NCBI GenBank assembly: GCA_964443245.1
Contig: CAYUEG010000013.1
Coordinates: 1-54,077, forward strand
DNA from: CANJDH01 sp964443245
GTDB lineage: Bacteria; Pseudomonadota; Gammaproteobacteria; Burkholderiales; JAEUOS01
Length of the DNA: 54,077 nt
Reading direction: 5' to 3'
The notes beneath the pieces were generated by a model that was not told the origin of the DNA, made no database searches, and saw only the letters and a program-made list of their open reading frames with translations. Of this stretch, positions 1 to 8,381 are shown one piece after another; position 1 is the first letter of the stretch, and every line of letters begins with the position of its first letter. The position numbers were made by a program, and so were the translations under genes.

Positions 1-183
1 TTGGAAGTTGGCGGCAAGCCGGTCGGCGATTCCGCCGGCATGCTCAATCTGATCGCACAGCTCAAACCAGGGGAGACAGCGAACCTGAAACTTGTGCGCA
101 CCGGCAAGAATGTCGAAGTTGCCGTGACCATCGGCACTCGGCCAAAGGCGCCCAAGCGGCAACGCCGCAGCGGCGAGGAATAG
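1..183 (+). CDS. DegQ/HtrA-type periplasmic serine protease, C-terminal fragment
   Basis: This is the 3' end of a gene cut by the left window edge. The reading frame is open at base 1 and ends with TAG. The 60 visible residues match the end of the last PDZ domain of Do/DegQ proteases: a VGGKPV turn, then SAGMLNLIAQLKPGE, then a strand LKLVRTGK, and a basic tail. The catalytic domain lies outside the window, so the protease assignment rests on the PDZ end and on the common betaproteobacterial linkage of degQ-like genes with tatABC. The gene converges on tatC, with about 43 bases between the two stops and no clear terminator. Confidence 0.72.
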   Translation: MEVGGKPVGDSAGMLNLIAQLKPGETANLKLVRTGKNVEVAVTIGTRPKAPKRQRRSGEE

Positions 184-226
184 CGTTGCAACCGGAGTCG
201 GACGCCCGCAGACGCGACGAAAGGTT

Positions 227-1015
227 TTACTTCGAATCGCCTGCTGCTTCGGCAGCGGCATCCGCTTCGGCTCGCGTTTGCGGCTTCACCACAAAGCGCG
301 CGCACAGCAAGCCCACCTCGTACAAGATACACATCGGGATGGCGAGCAAAAGCTGGGAAAGTACATCCGGCGGTGTCACCACCGCGGCGATCACAAATGC
401 GCCCACGATGACATAGCTGCGCCACTCCTTCAGTTTCTCCAGACTGACGATGTTGAACGCCACCAGCACAATGACCACGATCGGGACTTCGAAAGTCACA
501 CCAAATGCCACAAACATCGTCAGCACGAAATTGAGGTAGGCCTCGATGTCCGGTGCCGGCGTGATGCTCTTTGGCGCAAAATCGTTGATGAATGAAAACA
601 CCTTGCCGAACACGAAGTAGTAACAGAAGGCCATGCCGATGAGGAACAGGACAGTGCTGGCAATCACCAGCGGCAGGGCGAACTTCTTCTCGTGCTGATA
701 CAGGCCGGGCGCGACGAACGCCCAGGCCTGAAACAGGATCACCGGCAGGGCGACCACGAACGCTACCATCGCACCCACCTTGAGCGGTACCATGAACGGA
801 GTGATCACACCCGTGGCGATCATCTTCGTACCCTGAGGTAGCGCGCTCGTCAACGGCAGCGCCAGGAAATCGTATATCGCGCCAGCACCGGGCCAGATCA
901 TCAGGATCGCAAAGACCACAACAAAGGCGATCAAGGCCTTGATCAGCCGGTCGCGCAATTCGACCAGATGAGAGACAAAGGTCTCCTGGACACCTTCCGA
1001 GTGGCTGTCGGTCAT
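227..1015 (-). CDS. tatC: Sec-independent protein translocase subunit TatC
   Basis: TatC is the polytopic inner-membrane subunit that binds twin-arginine signal peptides and, with TatB, forms the Tat receptor for folded proteins. The 262-residue product is of normal length. It has the N-terminal cytoplasmic signature HLVELRDRL (residues about 17-25), the FEVP segment with the conserved glutamate, the TPPDVLSQ loop near residue 213, and about six hydrophobic segments. The Ala/Glu-rich C-terminal tail is unremarkable. Its ATG overlaps the tatB stop by 4 bases, which implies translational coupling at the end of a tatABC unit. There is nothing odd in the sequence. Confidence 0.97.
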   Translation of the reverse strand: MTDSHSEGVQETFVSHLVELRDRLIKALIAFVVVFAILMIWPGAGAIYDFLALPLTSALPQGTKMIATGVITPFMVPLKVGAMVAFVVALPVILFQAWAFVAPGLYQHEKKFALPLVIASTVLFLIGMAFCYYFVFGKVFSFINDFAPKSITPAPDIEAYLNFVLTMFVAFGVTFEVPIVVIVLVAFNIVSLEKLKEWRSYVIVGAFVIAAVVTPPDVLSQLLLAIPMCILYEVGLLCARFVVKPQTRAEADAAAEAAGDSK

Positions 1016-1524
1016 GCGGTCACTGTCGGCTTGGGCAAGTCAATCGGGCCAGGAGCGTTGGTGGGAGCGGATTCCAGCGGGAGGCTTGCCTGGAGAGGAG
1101 CGGTTGCTGCATCACTCTGAGCCGGGCCTGCCGCACTGCCTCCGCTCGCATCCGCCGGAGCCGCCACAGCAGCGACACTTGCGGCGTCCGCTGGCGGTAG
1201 CGGCACGGGGTCTGTCGCAGACGCGAGCACGTCGCCGGACGCAATCTTGTTCAGTTCATCTGCCTGCGCCTGGAAACCCGACACAGATTCGTTCACCGAG
1301 GTTTCGATCGAGCGGGCGGCATCCTGTACCGTCGTCCTCAGGTTCTTCAGTTCGTCGAGTTCAATTTCTCGATTGATGTCCGCCTTGACGTCATTGACAT
1401 AGCGCTGCATGCGCCCGATCAAGGCACCCACCGTACGCGCGACCCGCGGCAGCTTTTCCGGCCCGATCACGACCAGCGCCACGATGCCAATGACGAGCAG
1501 TTCGGAAAATCCGACGTCAAACAT
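1012..1524 (-). CDS. tatB: Sec-independent protein translocase subunit TatB
   Basis: TatB pairs with TatC as the receptor for twin-arginine signal peptides. The product has the expected layout: a very short N-terminus (MFDVGFSELL), one membrane helix over residues about 5-21, the hinge PEKLPRVART, an amphipathic helix, and a long Ala/Pro/Ser-rich tail of low complexity to residue 170. It is distinguished from TatA by the conserved Glu in the FDVGFSE start and by its length. It sits 63 bases downstream of tatA and overlaps tatC by 4 bases. Confidence 0.95.
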   Translation of the reverse strand: MFDVGFSELLVIGIVALVVIGPEKLPRVARTVGALIGRMQRYVNDVKADINREIELDELKNLRTTVQDAARSIETSVNESVSGFQAQADELNKIASGDVLASATDPVPLPPADAASVAAVAAPADASGGSAAGPAQSDAATAPLQASLPLESAPTNAPGPIDLPKPTVTA

Positions 1525-1587
1525 GAGAGCTTTCAGTAAACCGGTTGCGTCCCGGCCACCATGCGGCCGCCGGGACCATCAAGGCAT

Positions 1588-1818
1588 TCAAACCTTGCTT
1601 TTCTCTTCGGCCTTGACGTCGATGGTCTGGCCGACCTTGGCAGGCTCGCCTTCTTCAGGCTTCTTGTCGCCAGTAGCAGCGCCTTCCTTCATGCCGTCCT
1701 TGAAACCCTTGACGGCGCCGCCGAGGTCACTCCCCATATTGCGCAATTTCTTGGTACCAAAGACCAGCATGACAATGACCAATACGATCAGCCAGTGCCA
1801 GATTGAAAATGAACCCAT
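1588..1818 (-). CDS. tatA: Sec-independent protein translocase subunit TatA
   Basis: TatA oligomerises to form the protein-conducting element of the Tat system. The 76-residue protein has an N-terminal helix (IWHWLIVLVIVMLVFG, residues about 6-21), then the hinge and amphipathic helix FGTKKLRNMGSDLG, and a charged C-terminus, all typical of TatA. The start has a good ribosome site (TAGGAGAG, about 6 bases before ATG). It is separated by 69 bases from the HIT hydrolase gene upstream, so a tatABC-specific promoter could lie in 1819-1887, although I see no strong match to a sigma-70 consensus there. Confidence 0.95.
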   Translation of the reverse strand: MGSFSIWHWLIVLVIVMLVFGTKKLRNMGSDLGGAVKGFKDGMKEGAATGDKKPEEGEPAKVGQTIDVKAEEKSKV

Positions 1819-1887
1819 GATGCTCTCCTAAAACGTGGTTTCGACGATAGCGATATTTATGACGTGAGCGTCGTTTGGATTTATTTC

Positions 1888-2247
1888 TTAGCCACGTTTC
1901 CAAGGCCGCGGGCCGCCCATCACATGGATGTGCAGGTGAAAAACTTCCTGCCCGCCTTCCCTGCCGTTGTTGATGACAATCCTGAAACCGCCATCACTCT
2001 CCATTCTGAGGCCCTCCTGCGCCGCCAGTTTTGGAGCCAACGTCAGCATTTTACCAAGCAATGCGGAATGCTGCTCCTGCGCAAAGACCAGCGACTCAAG
2101 ATGCGCCTTGGGCACCATGAGGAAATGGACCGGCGCCCAGGGATTGATGTCGTGGAACGCAAAAACATCATCGTCCTCATACACTTTTCTTGAGGGAATC
2201 TGACCGGCGGCAATCTTGCAGAACAGGCAGTTGGGGTCGTGGCTCAT
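1888..2247 (-). CDS. hinT: HIT-family purine nucleoside phosphoramidase (HinT-like)
   Basis: This is a histidine-triad hydrolase of the HinT branch, which cleaves AMP-phosphoramidates. The 119-residue product starts MSHDPNCLFCKI and has the HINT substrate loop INPWAPVHFLMVPK and the catalytic triad motif HLHIHV near residue 105. The frame is open further upstream to 2397, but the family start is the ATG at 2247. Between hisE and tatA it is a standard companion of betaproteobacterial his operons, with no known role in histidine synthesis. The gap from the hisE stop is 19 bases, so cotranscription is likely. Confidence 0.93.
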   Translation of the reverse strand: MSHDPNCLFCKIAAGQIPSRKVYEDDDVFAFHDINPWAPVHFLMVPKAHLESLVFAQEQHSALLGKMLTLAPKLAAQEGLRMESDGGFRIVINNGREGGQEVFHLHIHVMGGPRPWKRG

Positions 2248-2266
2248 GGCGGATGCAGACAGGCTT

Positions 2267-2626
2267 CTACTTGAATCGTGAGGCAAGGACTTCGGCATCA
2301 CTGCGCGCCTCGTCCTTGCGCGCGGCTTTCTCGTCCAATCCGGACAGCCCCTCCCGGCGCGCCAGCTCTTCCAGCACGTCCTGCGGTTTGAGGCCATAGA
2401 CGGCCAGCGCCAGCAGGCAGTGAAACCACAGATCAGCCATCTCGCCCACGATCTTGGCGCGATCCCCGTCCTTGGCGGCCATCACGGTCTCGGTTGCTTC
2501 TTCGCCGATCTTCTTCAGTACGGCATCCTCGCCCTTGGACATCAGCCGAGCCACATAGGACTTCTCCGGGTCGGCCCCACGACGTGACTCGATCACCTCA
2601 GACAACCGCTTCAGAACATCGCTCAT
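2267..2626 (-). CDS. hisE: Phosphoribosyl-ATP pyrophosphatase
   Basis: HisE hydrolyses PR-ATP to PR-AMP, the second step of histidine synthesis. The 119-residue protein is an all-alpha MazG-like fold. The metal-binding motif is visible as GEEATETVMAAKD followed by EMADLWFH, supplying the conserved acidic residues. hisE and hisI are separate genes here rather than the fused HisIE of enterobacteria. The start overlaps the hisI stop by 4 bases. Confidence 0.96.
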   Translation of the reverse strand: MSDVLKRLSEVIESRRGADPEKSYVARLMSKGEDAVLKKIGEEATETVMAAKDGDRAKIVGEMADLWFHCLLALAVYGLKPQDVLEELARREGLSGLDEKAARKDEARSDAEVLASRFK

Positions 2627-3030
2627 TTTTCGTAGATCTCACCCGGGTTCTTGATTACCGGCTCGACGGTAATCCACTGCCCGTGCTCGAATTTCTGGAA
2701 AAAGCAATTATGCCGCCCCGTGTGGCAGGCAATGCCACCCACCTGCTCGACTCGCAGCAGCACCACATCCTCATCGCAATCCAACCTGATTTCCCTGACC
2801 TTCTGGATATGGCCGGATTCTTCGCCCTTGCGCCACAACTTGCTGCGCGATCTGGACCAATACACCGCCTGCCCGCTTTCAACCGTCAGCTGCAAGGACT
2901 CCCGGTTCATCCATGCAAACATCAGGACCCGATTGGTAAACACCTCCTGTGCAATCACCGGAACCAGACCGCGCTCGTCCCACTTAATCTGGTCCAGCCA
3001 CGTTGCGTCGAGTGTCATTTCGGAGCTCAT
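2623..3030 (-). CDS. hisI: Phosphoribosyl-AMP cyclohydrolase
   Basis: HisI opens the purine ring of PR-AMP, the third step of the pathway, as a zinc enzyme. The 135-residue product has the family signatures VLMFAWMN, AVYWSRSR, LWRKGEESGH, the metal-site segment LDCDEDVV (Cys plus two Asp) and the C-terminal CHTGRHNCF that supplies the remaining zinc cysteines. It overlaps hisF upstream by 4 bases and hisE downstream by 4 bases. Confidence 0.97.
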   Translation of the reverse strand: MSSEMTLDATWLDQIKWDERGLVPVIAQEVFTNRVLMFAWMNRESLQLTVESGQAVYWSRSRSKLWRKGEESGHIQKVREIRLDCDEDVVLLRVEQVGGIACHTGRHNCFFQKFEHGQWITVEPVIKNPGEIYEK

Positions 3031-3788
3031 AACCTCACCTCGATGCCACGATCGCGCATTCGCTGCTTCGCTTCGCGCACGGTGAACTCGCCGTAGTGGA
3101 AGATACTGGCGGCCAACACGGCATCCGCACGCCCTTCCGTGACGCCGTCAGCCAAGTGGTCCAGCGTCCCGACCCCGCCAGAGGCGATCACCGGAATCGT
3201 CACCGCATCGGCCACCGCCCGCGTAAGCCCCAGGTCAAAGCCGGCTCGCGTCCCATCCCGATCCATGCTGGTAAGAAGGATTTCTCCGGCACCGAGAGAG
3301 CAGACCTGACGGGCCCAGGCAATCGCATCCATGCCGGTATTGTTGCGGCCGCCATGGGTAAACACCTCCCATTTGCCAGGGGATGTCTGCTTCGCGTCGA
3401 TCGCGACCACGATGCACTGCGCACCATAGCGCGCGGAAGCTTCGGCCACCAGCTGCGGGTTCTGCACCGCCGACGTATTGATGCTGATCTTGTCTGCGCC
3501 TGCGTTGAGCAGGCGGCGCACATCTTCGACCTTGCGTACCCCGCCGCCCACGGTAAGCGGAATGAAGACCTGGTCGGCCACGCGCTCAATGATATGCAGG
3601 ATGATGTCACGCGCATCTGACGATGCGGTGATATCCAGGAAGGTCAGCTCGTCAGCCCCCTGATCATCGTACTTGCGGGCAATCTCGACGGGGTCGCCGG
3701 CATCGCGCAGACCGACAAAGTTCACGCCCTTGACCACGCGGCCATTGGTGACATCCAGACAGGGAATGATGCGTTTGGCCAGGCTCAT
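3027..3788 (-). CDS. hisF: Imidazole glycerol phosphate synthase cyclase subunit
   Basis: HisF is the (beta/alpha)8 cyclase that uses ammonia from HisH to make imidazole glycerol phosphate and AICAR from PRFAR. The catalytic aspartates are seen in PCLDVTNGRVVKG (residue about 11) and VVAIDAKQ (about 130). The phosphate-binding repeats (TVGGGVR, ASGGVG) are present. The length of 253 is typical. It lies 114 bases downstream of hisA, which is unusually loose spacing for this otherwise tightly packed operon. The spacer 3789-3902 shows no recognisable element. Confidence 0.97.
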   Translation of the reverse strand: MSLAKRIIPCLDVTNGRVVKGVNFVGLRDAGDPVEIARKYDDQGADELTFLDITASSDARDIILHIIERVADQVFIPLTVGGGVRKVEDVRRLLNAGADKISINTSAVQNPQLVAEASARYGAQCIVVAIDAKQTSPGKWEVFTHGGRNNTGMDAIAWARQVCSLGAGEILLTSMDRDGTRAGFDLGLTRAVADAVTIPVIASGGVGTLDHLADGVTEGRADAVLAASIFHYGEFTVREAKQRMRDRGIEVRL

Positions 3789-3902
3789 GCAATGTTCTCA
3801 AACCGGATGGGCCCGGAAACCGTTGGTGCACAAGGGTTCCAGCCGCGATGATCAAAATCGGAAGCCGCCTGTCGAACGTGCCAGGCCTGCGACAGGATGC
3901 CC

Positions 3903-4631
3903 TTATTTGGCCGCTTCGGCCAAGGCCTTCTTGAAATCGAGTTGGCCCTCGTAGATGGCGCGCCCCGCAATCGTGCCGATGACACCTTCGCTTTCCATTG
4001 CCTTCAAAGCCTTGATGTCCTTCAGGCTCGACAGCCCGCCCGAGGCGATCACCGGAATGCGGATGGCTTGCGCAAGCTTCAGCGTCGCTTCGATATTCAC
4101 CCCCGTGAGCATGCCATCGCGGCCGATGTCGGTGTATATGATCGCCTCGGCGCCCATATCCTCGTACTTCTTGGCGAGGTCAATGACATCGTGGCCGGTC
4201 ATCTTGCTCCAGCCATCGGTGGCGACCTTGCCGTCCTTGGCATCAAGCCCGACCATGATGTGGCCGGGAAAGGCGCCGCAGGCATCGTGCAGAAACCCCG
4301 GATTCTTCACCGCTGCGGTGCCGATAATGATGTAGGAGATACCGTCATCCAGATAGCGTTCCACGGTATCCAGGTCGCGGATACCTCCTCCCAACTGGAC
4401 GGGAATGTCGCCCATGGCACTGATGATCTTCTTGATGACCAGCTCGTTCTTGGGCTTGCCCGCCACAGCGCCGTTCAGATCGACCAGATGCAGGCGCTGG
4501 CAACCCTCTGCCTTCCAGTGACGCGCCATCGCCACCGGATCCTCGGAAAATACGGTGGCATCCGACATGTCACCTTGCTTCAAGCGGACACACTGGCCGT
4601 CCTTGATGTCAATCGCGGGGATGATCAACAT
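3903..4631 (-). CDS. hisA: ProFAR isomerase (1-(5-phosphoribosyl)-5-[(5-phosphoribosylamino)methylideneamino] imidazole-4-carboxamide isomerase)
   Basis: HisA isomerises ProFAR to PRFAR by an Amadori rearrangement. This is a (beta/alpha)8 protein of 242 residues. The catalytic Asp near the N-terminus is in PAIDIKDGQCVRL, and the second catalytic Asp is in YTDIGRDGM. The half-barrel phosphate sites QLGGGIRD and ASGGLSS are present. It is 92 bases downstream of hisH; that gap (4632-4723) holds no visible signal. Confidence 0.97.
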   Translation of the reverse strand: MLIIPAIDIKDGQCVRLKQGDMSDATVFSEDPVAMARHWKAEGCQRLHLVDLNGAVAGKPKNELVIKKIISAMGDIPVQLGGGIRDLDTVERYLDDGISYIIIGTAAVKNPGFLHDACGAFPGHIMVGLDAKDGKVATDGWSKMTGHDVIDLAKKYEDMGAEAIIYTDIGRDGMLTGVNIEATLKLAQAIRIPVIASGGLSSLKDIKALKAMESEGVIGTIAGRAIYEGQLDFKKALAEAAK

Positions 4632-4723
4632 GGCTGATCTGGGAAGGAGTGAGAGGAAAACGGGGTCGGTGGAAGGCAGCGCAAGGGCTGAGGCAACCGA
4701 GCGGCGTGGTCACGCTCTGGTCT

Positions 4724-5359
4724 CTACGGCTTCCAGGAAACAAAGTTGGCAAACAATTTGAGTCCGGCTTGGGCACTTTTCTCTGGGTGGAACTGTACGC
4801 CGAAAATGTTGTTGCGCGCAATGGCACAGGTAAAGTGTAACCCATAGTCTGACTCGCCCGTCGAGACTTTCTCATCAGTCGGGGCAGGGTAAAAGCTGTG
4901 GACAAAATAGAACCGGCTTCCAGACTCGATGCCTCGCCAAAGCGGGTGCGCACGCGCTTGCCAAACCTCGTTCCAGCCCATGTGCGGCACCTTCAGGGCA
5001 GCGCCATCGCCACCCAGCTGGCCGGCGGGAAAGCGGCGCACCTCCCCTGCGAACAGCCCCAATCCGGGCGTATTCCCCTCTTCGCTGTGGTCGAAAAGCA
5101 TCTGCATGCCGACGCAAATCCCCAAAAACGGTTTGGTCTGCGCCGATTCAAGCAACACGTCGCGCAGCCCGGAAGCGATCATTTCGCGCATGCAATCGGG
5201 CATGGCGCCCTGCCCGGGAAATACGACGCGATCGGCACGCCGGATTTCCGCCAGATCGGCAGTAATGGCTACCCGCGCTTGCGGGGCAACATGCTCGATG
5301 GCTTTGGCAACCGAGCGCAGGTTGCCCATGCCATAGTCAATTACCGCAATCGATTGCAT
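4724..5359 (-). CDS. hisH: Imidazole glycerol phosphate synthase glutaminase subunit
   Basis: HisH is the class I glutamine amidotransferase subunit that feeds ammonia to HisF. The 211-residue product carries the nucleophile motif FLGICVGMQML (Cys about 84) and the His/Glu part of the triad in FGVQFHPEKS near the C-terminus. The N-terminal signature is IDYGMGNLRSV. It is 30 bases downstream of hisB. All catalytic residues are intact. Confidence 0.97.
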   Translation of the reverse strand: MQSIAVIDYGMGNLRSVAKAIEHVAPQARVAITADLAEIRRADRVVFPGQGAMPDCMREMIASGLRDVLLESAQTKPFLGICVGMQMLFDHSEEGNTPGLGLFAGEVRRFPAGQLGGDGAALKVPHMGWNEVWQARAHPLWRGIESGSRFYFVHSFYPAPTDEKVSTGESDYGLHFTCAIARNNIFGVQFHPEKSAQAGLKLFANFVSWKP

Positions 5360-5389
5360 GCTGTGCCTTGCCCCGCCGGACGCAAATGA

Positions 5390-5977
5390 TCAGAGCGAAC
5401 CCTTGGTGGAAGGAATGGCTGAGCCCGCCCGCGCATCAATTTCCGCAGCCATGCGCAACGCCCGCCCGAACGCCTTGAAGACGGTCTCGCACTGGTGGTG
5501 CGCGTTCTCGCCACGCAGATTGTCAATGTGCAAGGTCACCAGGGCATGGTTGACAAACCCCTGAAAGAACTCATGCGTGAGATCAACATCGTACTGCCCG
5601 ATCATGCCGCGCTTGAACGCCACATGAAATTCGAGCCCCGGTCTCCCCGAGAAATCGAGAACCACGCGCGACAAGGCCTCGTCCAGTGGTACATAGGCGT
5701 GCCCGTAACGACGAATGCCCTTCTTTTCACCGATCGCCTTGGCCACCGCCTGACCAATCGTGATGCCGATGTCTTCGACCGTGTGGTGCGCGTCGATGTG
5801 CAAGTCACCCTTCGCCTCGACATCAAGATCGATCAGGCCATGACGCGCAATCTGGTCGAGCATGTGGTCGAGGAACGGCACGCCGGTCGAAAACGACGCC
5901 TTGCCGGTTCCGTCCAGATTCAGCCGAACGCGGATCTGTGTTTCGTTTGTGTTGCGAGTGATATCGGCGGTGCGCAT
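5390..5977 (-). CDS. hisB: Imidazoleglycerol-phosphate dehydratase
   Basis: HisB dehydrates imidazole glycerol phosphate to imidazole acetol phosphate. The product is the monofunctional form of 195 residues, without the N-terminal histidinol-phosphatase domain of enteric HisB, so the phosphatase must be encoded elsewhere. Two Mn-binding motifs are clear: HHTVEDIGI and AHHQCETVFKAFGRAL. The open frame runs back to 6088, but MRTADITRNTNETQIRV is the family start, giving the ATG at 5977, 35 bases after hisC. Confidence 0.96.
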   Translation of the reverse strand: MRTADITRNTNETQIRVRLNLDGTGKASFSTGVPFLDHMLDQIARHGLIDLDVEAKGDLHIDAHHTVEDIGITIGQAVAKAIGEKKGIRRYGHAYVPLDEALSRVVLDFSGRPGLEFHVAFKRGMIGQYDVDLTHEFFQGFVNHALVTLHIDNLRGENAHHQCETVFKAFGRALRMAAEIDARAGSAIPSTKGSL

Positions 5978-6012
5978 GGCGTTTCCGTCGCTGGGGAATA
6001 ACCTGTAGGGGT

Positions 6013-7092
6013 CTAGCTTAGCGCATGTGTGAGCGCAGCGAGCATGGCCTGATTCTCTTCGGGTGCGCCAACGGTGAGGCGCAAGCAATTCTCCAGCATC
6101 GGATGGCCACCGGAAAAGTTCTTTACCAGGACCCCCGCACGCTTCATCCGTTCAAACACCCGGGTGCCAGCGCCGCTGCCTCCCTCGATGCGTACGAGCA
6201 CGAAGTTGGCAGCAGTCGGGAACTGCACCAACCCCGCGAGCCCCCGCAGGGCCTGCACCACGCGATCCCTCTCATTGCGGACCTTGGCTGCCTGCTCGTC
6301 AAGGACCTGCTTGTTTTCCAGCAGTTTGGTTGCCACTGCCTCGGACAGTACGCTGACGTTGAATGGCGAGCGTGTCTTGTCGAATTCATTGATCCACTCC
6401 GGGTGCCCCGCAACATATCCCAAGCGCACACCGGCCAAGCCGATTTTCGACACAGTACGCATGACAACCAGATTGTCGACCTCGGCGATCCGTGGCATGA
6501 AGGTCGCCCCGGCAAAGGGCTGATAGGCCTCATCGATCACAACCAGACCGGGCGCGGCCGCGATGATGCGCTCGATGTCGTCCACCGGAAAGGGATTGCC
6601 AGTCGGATTGTTGGGAAATGCCATCCAGACCAAGGCAGGCCGATGCTCCGCCATGGCCGCCAGGAAGCGCTCCACATCCAGCGTAAAGTCGGCATTGAGC
6701 GGCACACCAACAAACTTGAGCCGGTAAAACTGCGCATACAGCCCGAACATGGCAAACGATGGTGCCGGTGCCATGATCACCGCCCCTTCCCGAGCCACCG
6801 CAGCGGTGATGTACTGGATGCATTCGTCCGAACCTGTCCCCAGCAGAACATCACACCCTGCGGGTATCTGCATCACGTCCTTGATGAGACTGCGCAGGCG
6901 GTGTGCGGTGGGTACCGGATAGCGGTTCAACTCCAGGCTCGCAACCACCTCCCCGACCTCACGCGCCAGCCATTCCGGCAAGCGATACGGGCTTTCCATC
7001 ACGTCCAGCTTGATGAGACCCGTGGCGTCGGACACGTGATAGGCACTCATTGCCTGCACGTCGGGGCGGATCACCTTGCGCGCGCGCGTCAC
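6013..7092 (-). CDS. hisC: Histidinol-phosphate aminotransferase
   Basis: HisC is the PLP aminotransferase that converts imidazole acetol phosphate to L-histidinol phosphate. The 359-residue protein shows MAFPNNPTGNPFP, VIDEAYQPFAG and the PLP-lysine motif VSKIGLAGVRLGY. I chose the GTG at 7092, which overlaps the hisD stop as GTGA and gives the usual N-terminus RARKVIRPDVQAMSAYHV. The frame is open to 7563, but the extra part is antisense-like hisD shadow with no homology I recognise. A start at the ATG at 7050 would remove residues that are conserved in the family. Confidence 0.95.
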   Translation of the reverse strand: MTRARKVIRPDVQAMSAYHVSDATGLIKLDVMESPYRLPEWLAREVGEVVASLELNRYPVPTAHRLRSLIKDVMQIPAGCDVLLGTGSDECIQYITAAVAREGAVIMAPAPSFAMFGLYAQFYRLKFVGVPLNADFTLDVERFLAAMAEHRPALVWMAFPNNPTGNPFPVDDIERIIAAAPGLVVIDEAYQPFAGATFMPRIAEVDNLVVMRTVSKIGLAGVRLGYVAGHPEWINEFDKTRSPFNVSVLSEAVATKLLENKQVLDEQAAKVRNERDRVVQALRGLAGLVQFPTAANFVLVRIEGGSGAGTRVFERMKRAGVLVKNFSGGHPMLENCLRLTVGAPEENQAMLAALTHALS

Positions 7093-8381
7093 AGCCGATA
7101 CTCCGCAGAGGCAGCGTGCGCCGGCAGACCTTCCCCCTGGGCCAGGGTTGCGGCGATCGCCCCCAGGGTCCGGGCGCCGTCCCGGGAAACCTTGATGATC
7201 GAGGATCGCTTCTGAAAATCGTAAACCCCCAGAGGCGAAGAGAATCGCGCCGTCCGGGCGGTAGGCAGCACGTGGTTGGGCCCCGCACAATAGTCGCCCA
7301 GAGCCTCGCTGGAATACACACCCATGAAGATTGCTCCGGCATGGCGAATCAGTGGTAACAAGGCGTCCGGATCTGCCACCGAGAGCTCGAGATGCTCGGC
7401 GGCGATCCGGTTGGCGATCGCGCAGGCGTGGGCAAGGTCGCGCGTCTGGATCAGCGCGCCGCGCCCGGTCATCGACTTCTCGATGACGGCGGCACGAGGC
7501 ATTGACTTGACCTGCCGATCCAGACTGGCCGCCACCTTCTCCAGGTATGCAGCATCCGGGCACAGCAGGATGGCTTGAGCGATCTCGTCATGCTCAGCCT
7601 GGCTGAACAGGTCCATCGCCACCCAATCGGGATCAGCTGATCCATCGCTGATGATGAGAATCTCGGACGGCCCGGCAATCATGTCGATACCGACCGTACC
7701 AAACACGCGGCGCTTGGCAGCCGCCACGTAGGCGTTGCCGGGACCCGTAATCTTGTCAACCTGGGCGATCGATTCTGTTCCGTACGCCAATGCGCCAATG
7801 GCCTGGGCACCGCCGATCCGGTAGATCGTGTCCACGCCCGCAATCGCGGCAGCTGCCAGCACGAGGGGATTGGTTTCGCCACCGGGCGTGGGCGTGACCA
7901 TGATGAGTTCAGGCACGCCCGCCACCTTGGCCGGGATCGCATTCATCAGGACTGAACTGGGGTAGGCTGCCTTGCCCCCCGGGACGTACAGACCGACACG
8001 ATCCAGGGCAGTCACCTGTTGTCCGAGCACGGTGCCATCCGGTTCGATATAAGTCCAGGACGCTGCCTTTTGTCTCTCGTGATATGACTTCACGCGCGCC
8101 GCCGCCGCTTCAAGCGCCGACCGGAGCGGCGCCGTGATGGCGTCTAGCGCCTTCGTCATTTCTTCCTTCGATACGCGCAGCTCGTTGGTGGACAAGGCTC
8201 TCAGGCCATCGAACCGCGCCGTGTAGTCCAGCACGGCGGCGTCTCCGCGCGCTTTCACGTCAGCCAATATGGCCTGTGTCGTGGCCTCGATGTTGGCATC
8301 CACCTCGTCGGCGTACGCCAGCAACTGTCGCAACGCGGTGTCAAACCCCGGCGCAGAAGCGTCAAGTCGGGCGACATTCAT
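7089..8381 (-). CDS. hisD: Histidinol dehydrogenase
   Basis: HisD oxidises L-histidinol to L-histidine in two NAD-dependent steps with a Zn ion at the active site. The 430-residue product has the family signatures GLYVPGGKAAYPSSVLM, the GPSEILIISD strand, the catalytic SQAEHDE and the late motif GPNHVLPT. It overlaps hisG by 4 bases upstream and hisC by 4 bases (GTGA) downstream, consistent with tight translational coupling. Confidence 0.97.
   Translation of the reverse strand: MNVARLDASAPGFDTALRQLLAYADEVDANIEATTQAILADVKARGDAAVLDYTARFDGLRALSTNELRVSKEEMTKALDAITAPLRSALEAAAARVKSYHERQKAASWTYIEPDGTVLGQQVTALDRVGLYVPGGKAAYPSSVLMNAIPAKVAGVPELIMVTPTPGGETNPLVLAAAAIAGVDTIYRIGGAQAIGALAYGTESIAQVDKITGPGNAYVAAAKRRVFGTVGIDMIAGPSEILIISDGSADPDWVAMDLFSQAEHDEIAQAILLCPDAAYLEKVAASLDRQVKSMPRAAVIEKSMTGRGALIQTRDLAHACAIANRIAAEHLELSVADPDALLPLIRHAGAIFMGVYSSEALGDYCAGPNHVLPTARTARFSSPLGVYDFQKRSSIIKVSRDGARTLGAIAATLAQGEGLPAHAASAEYRL

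Noticed and set aside
3789..3902. Loose 114-base gap between hisA and hisF as a possible small gene or riboregulator
   Set aside because: No open frame with a ribosome site, no conserved stem and no recognisable leader peptide was seen.
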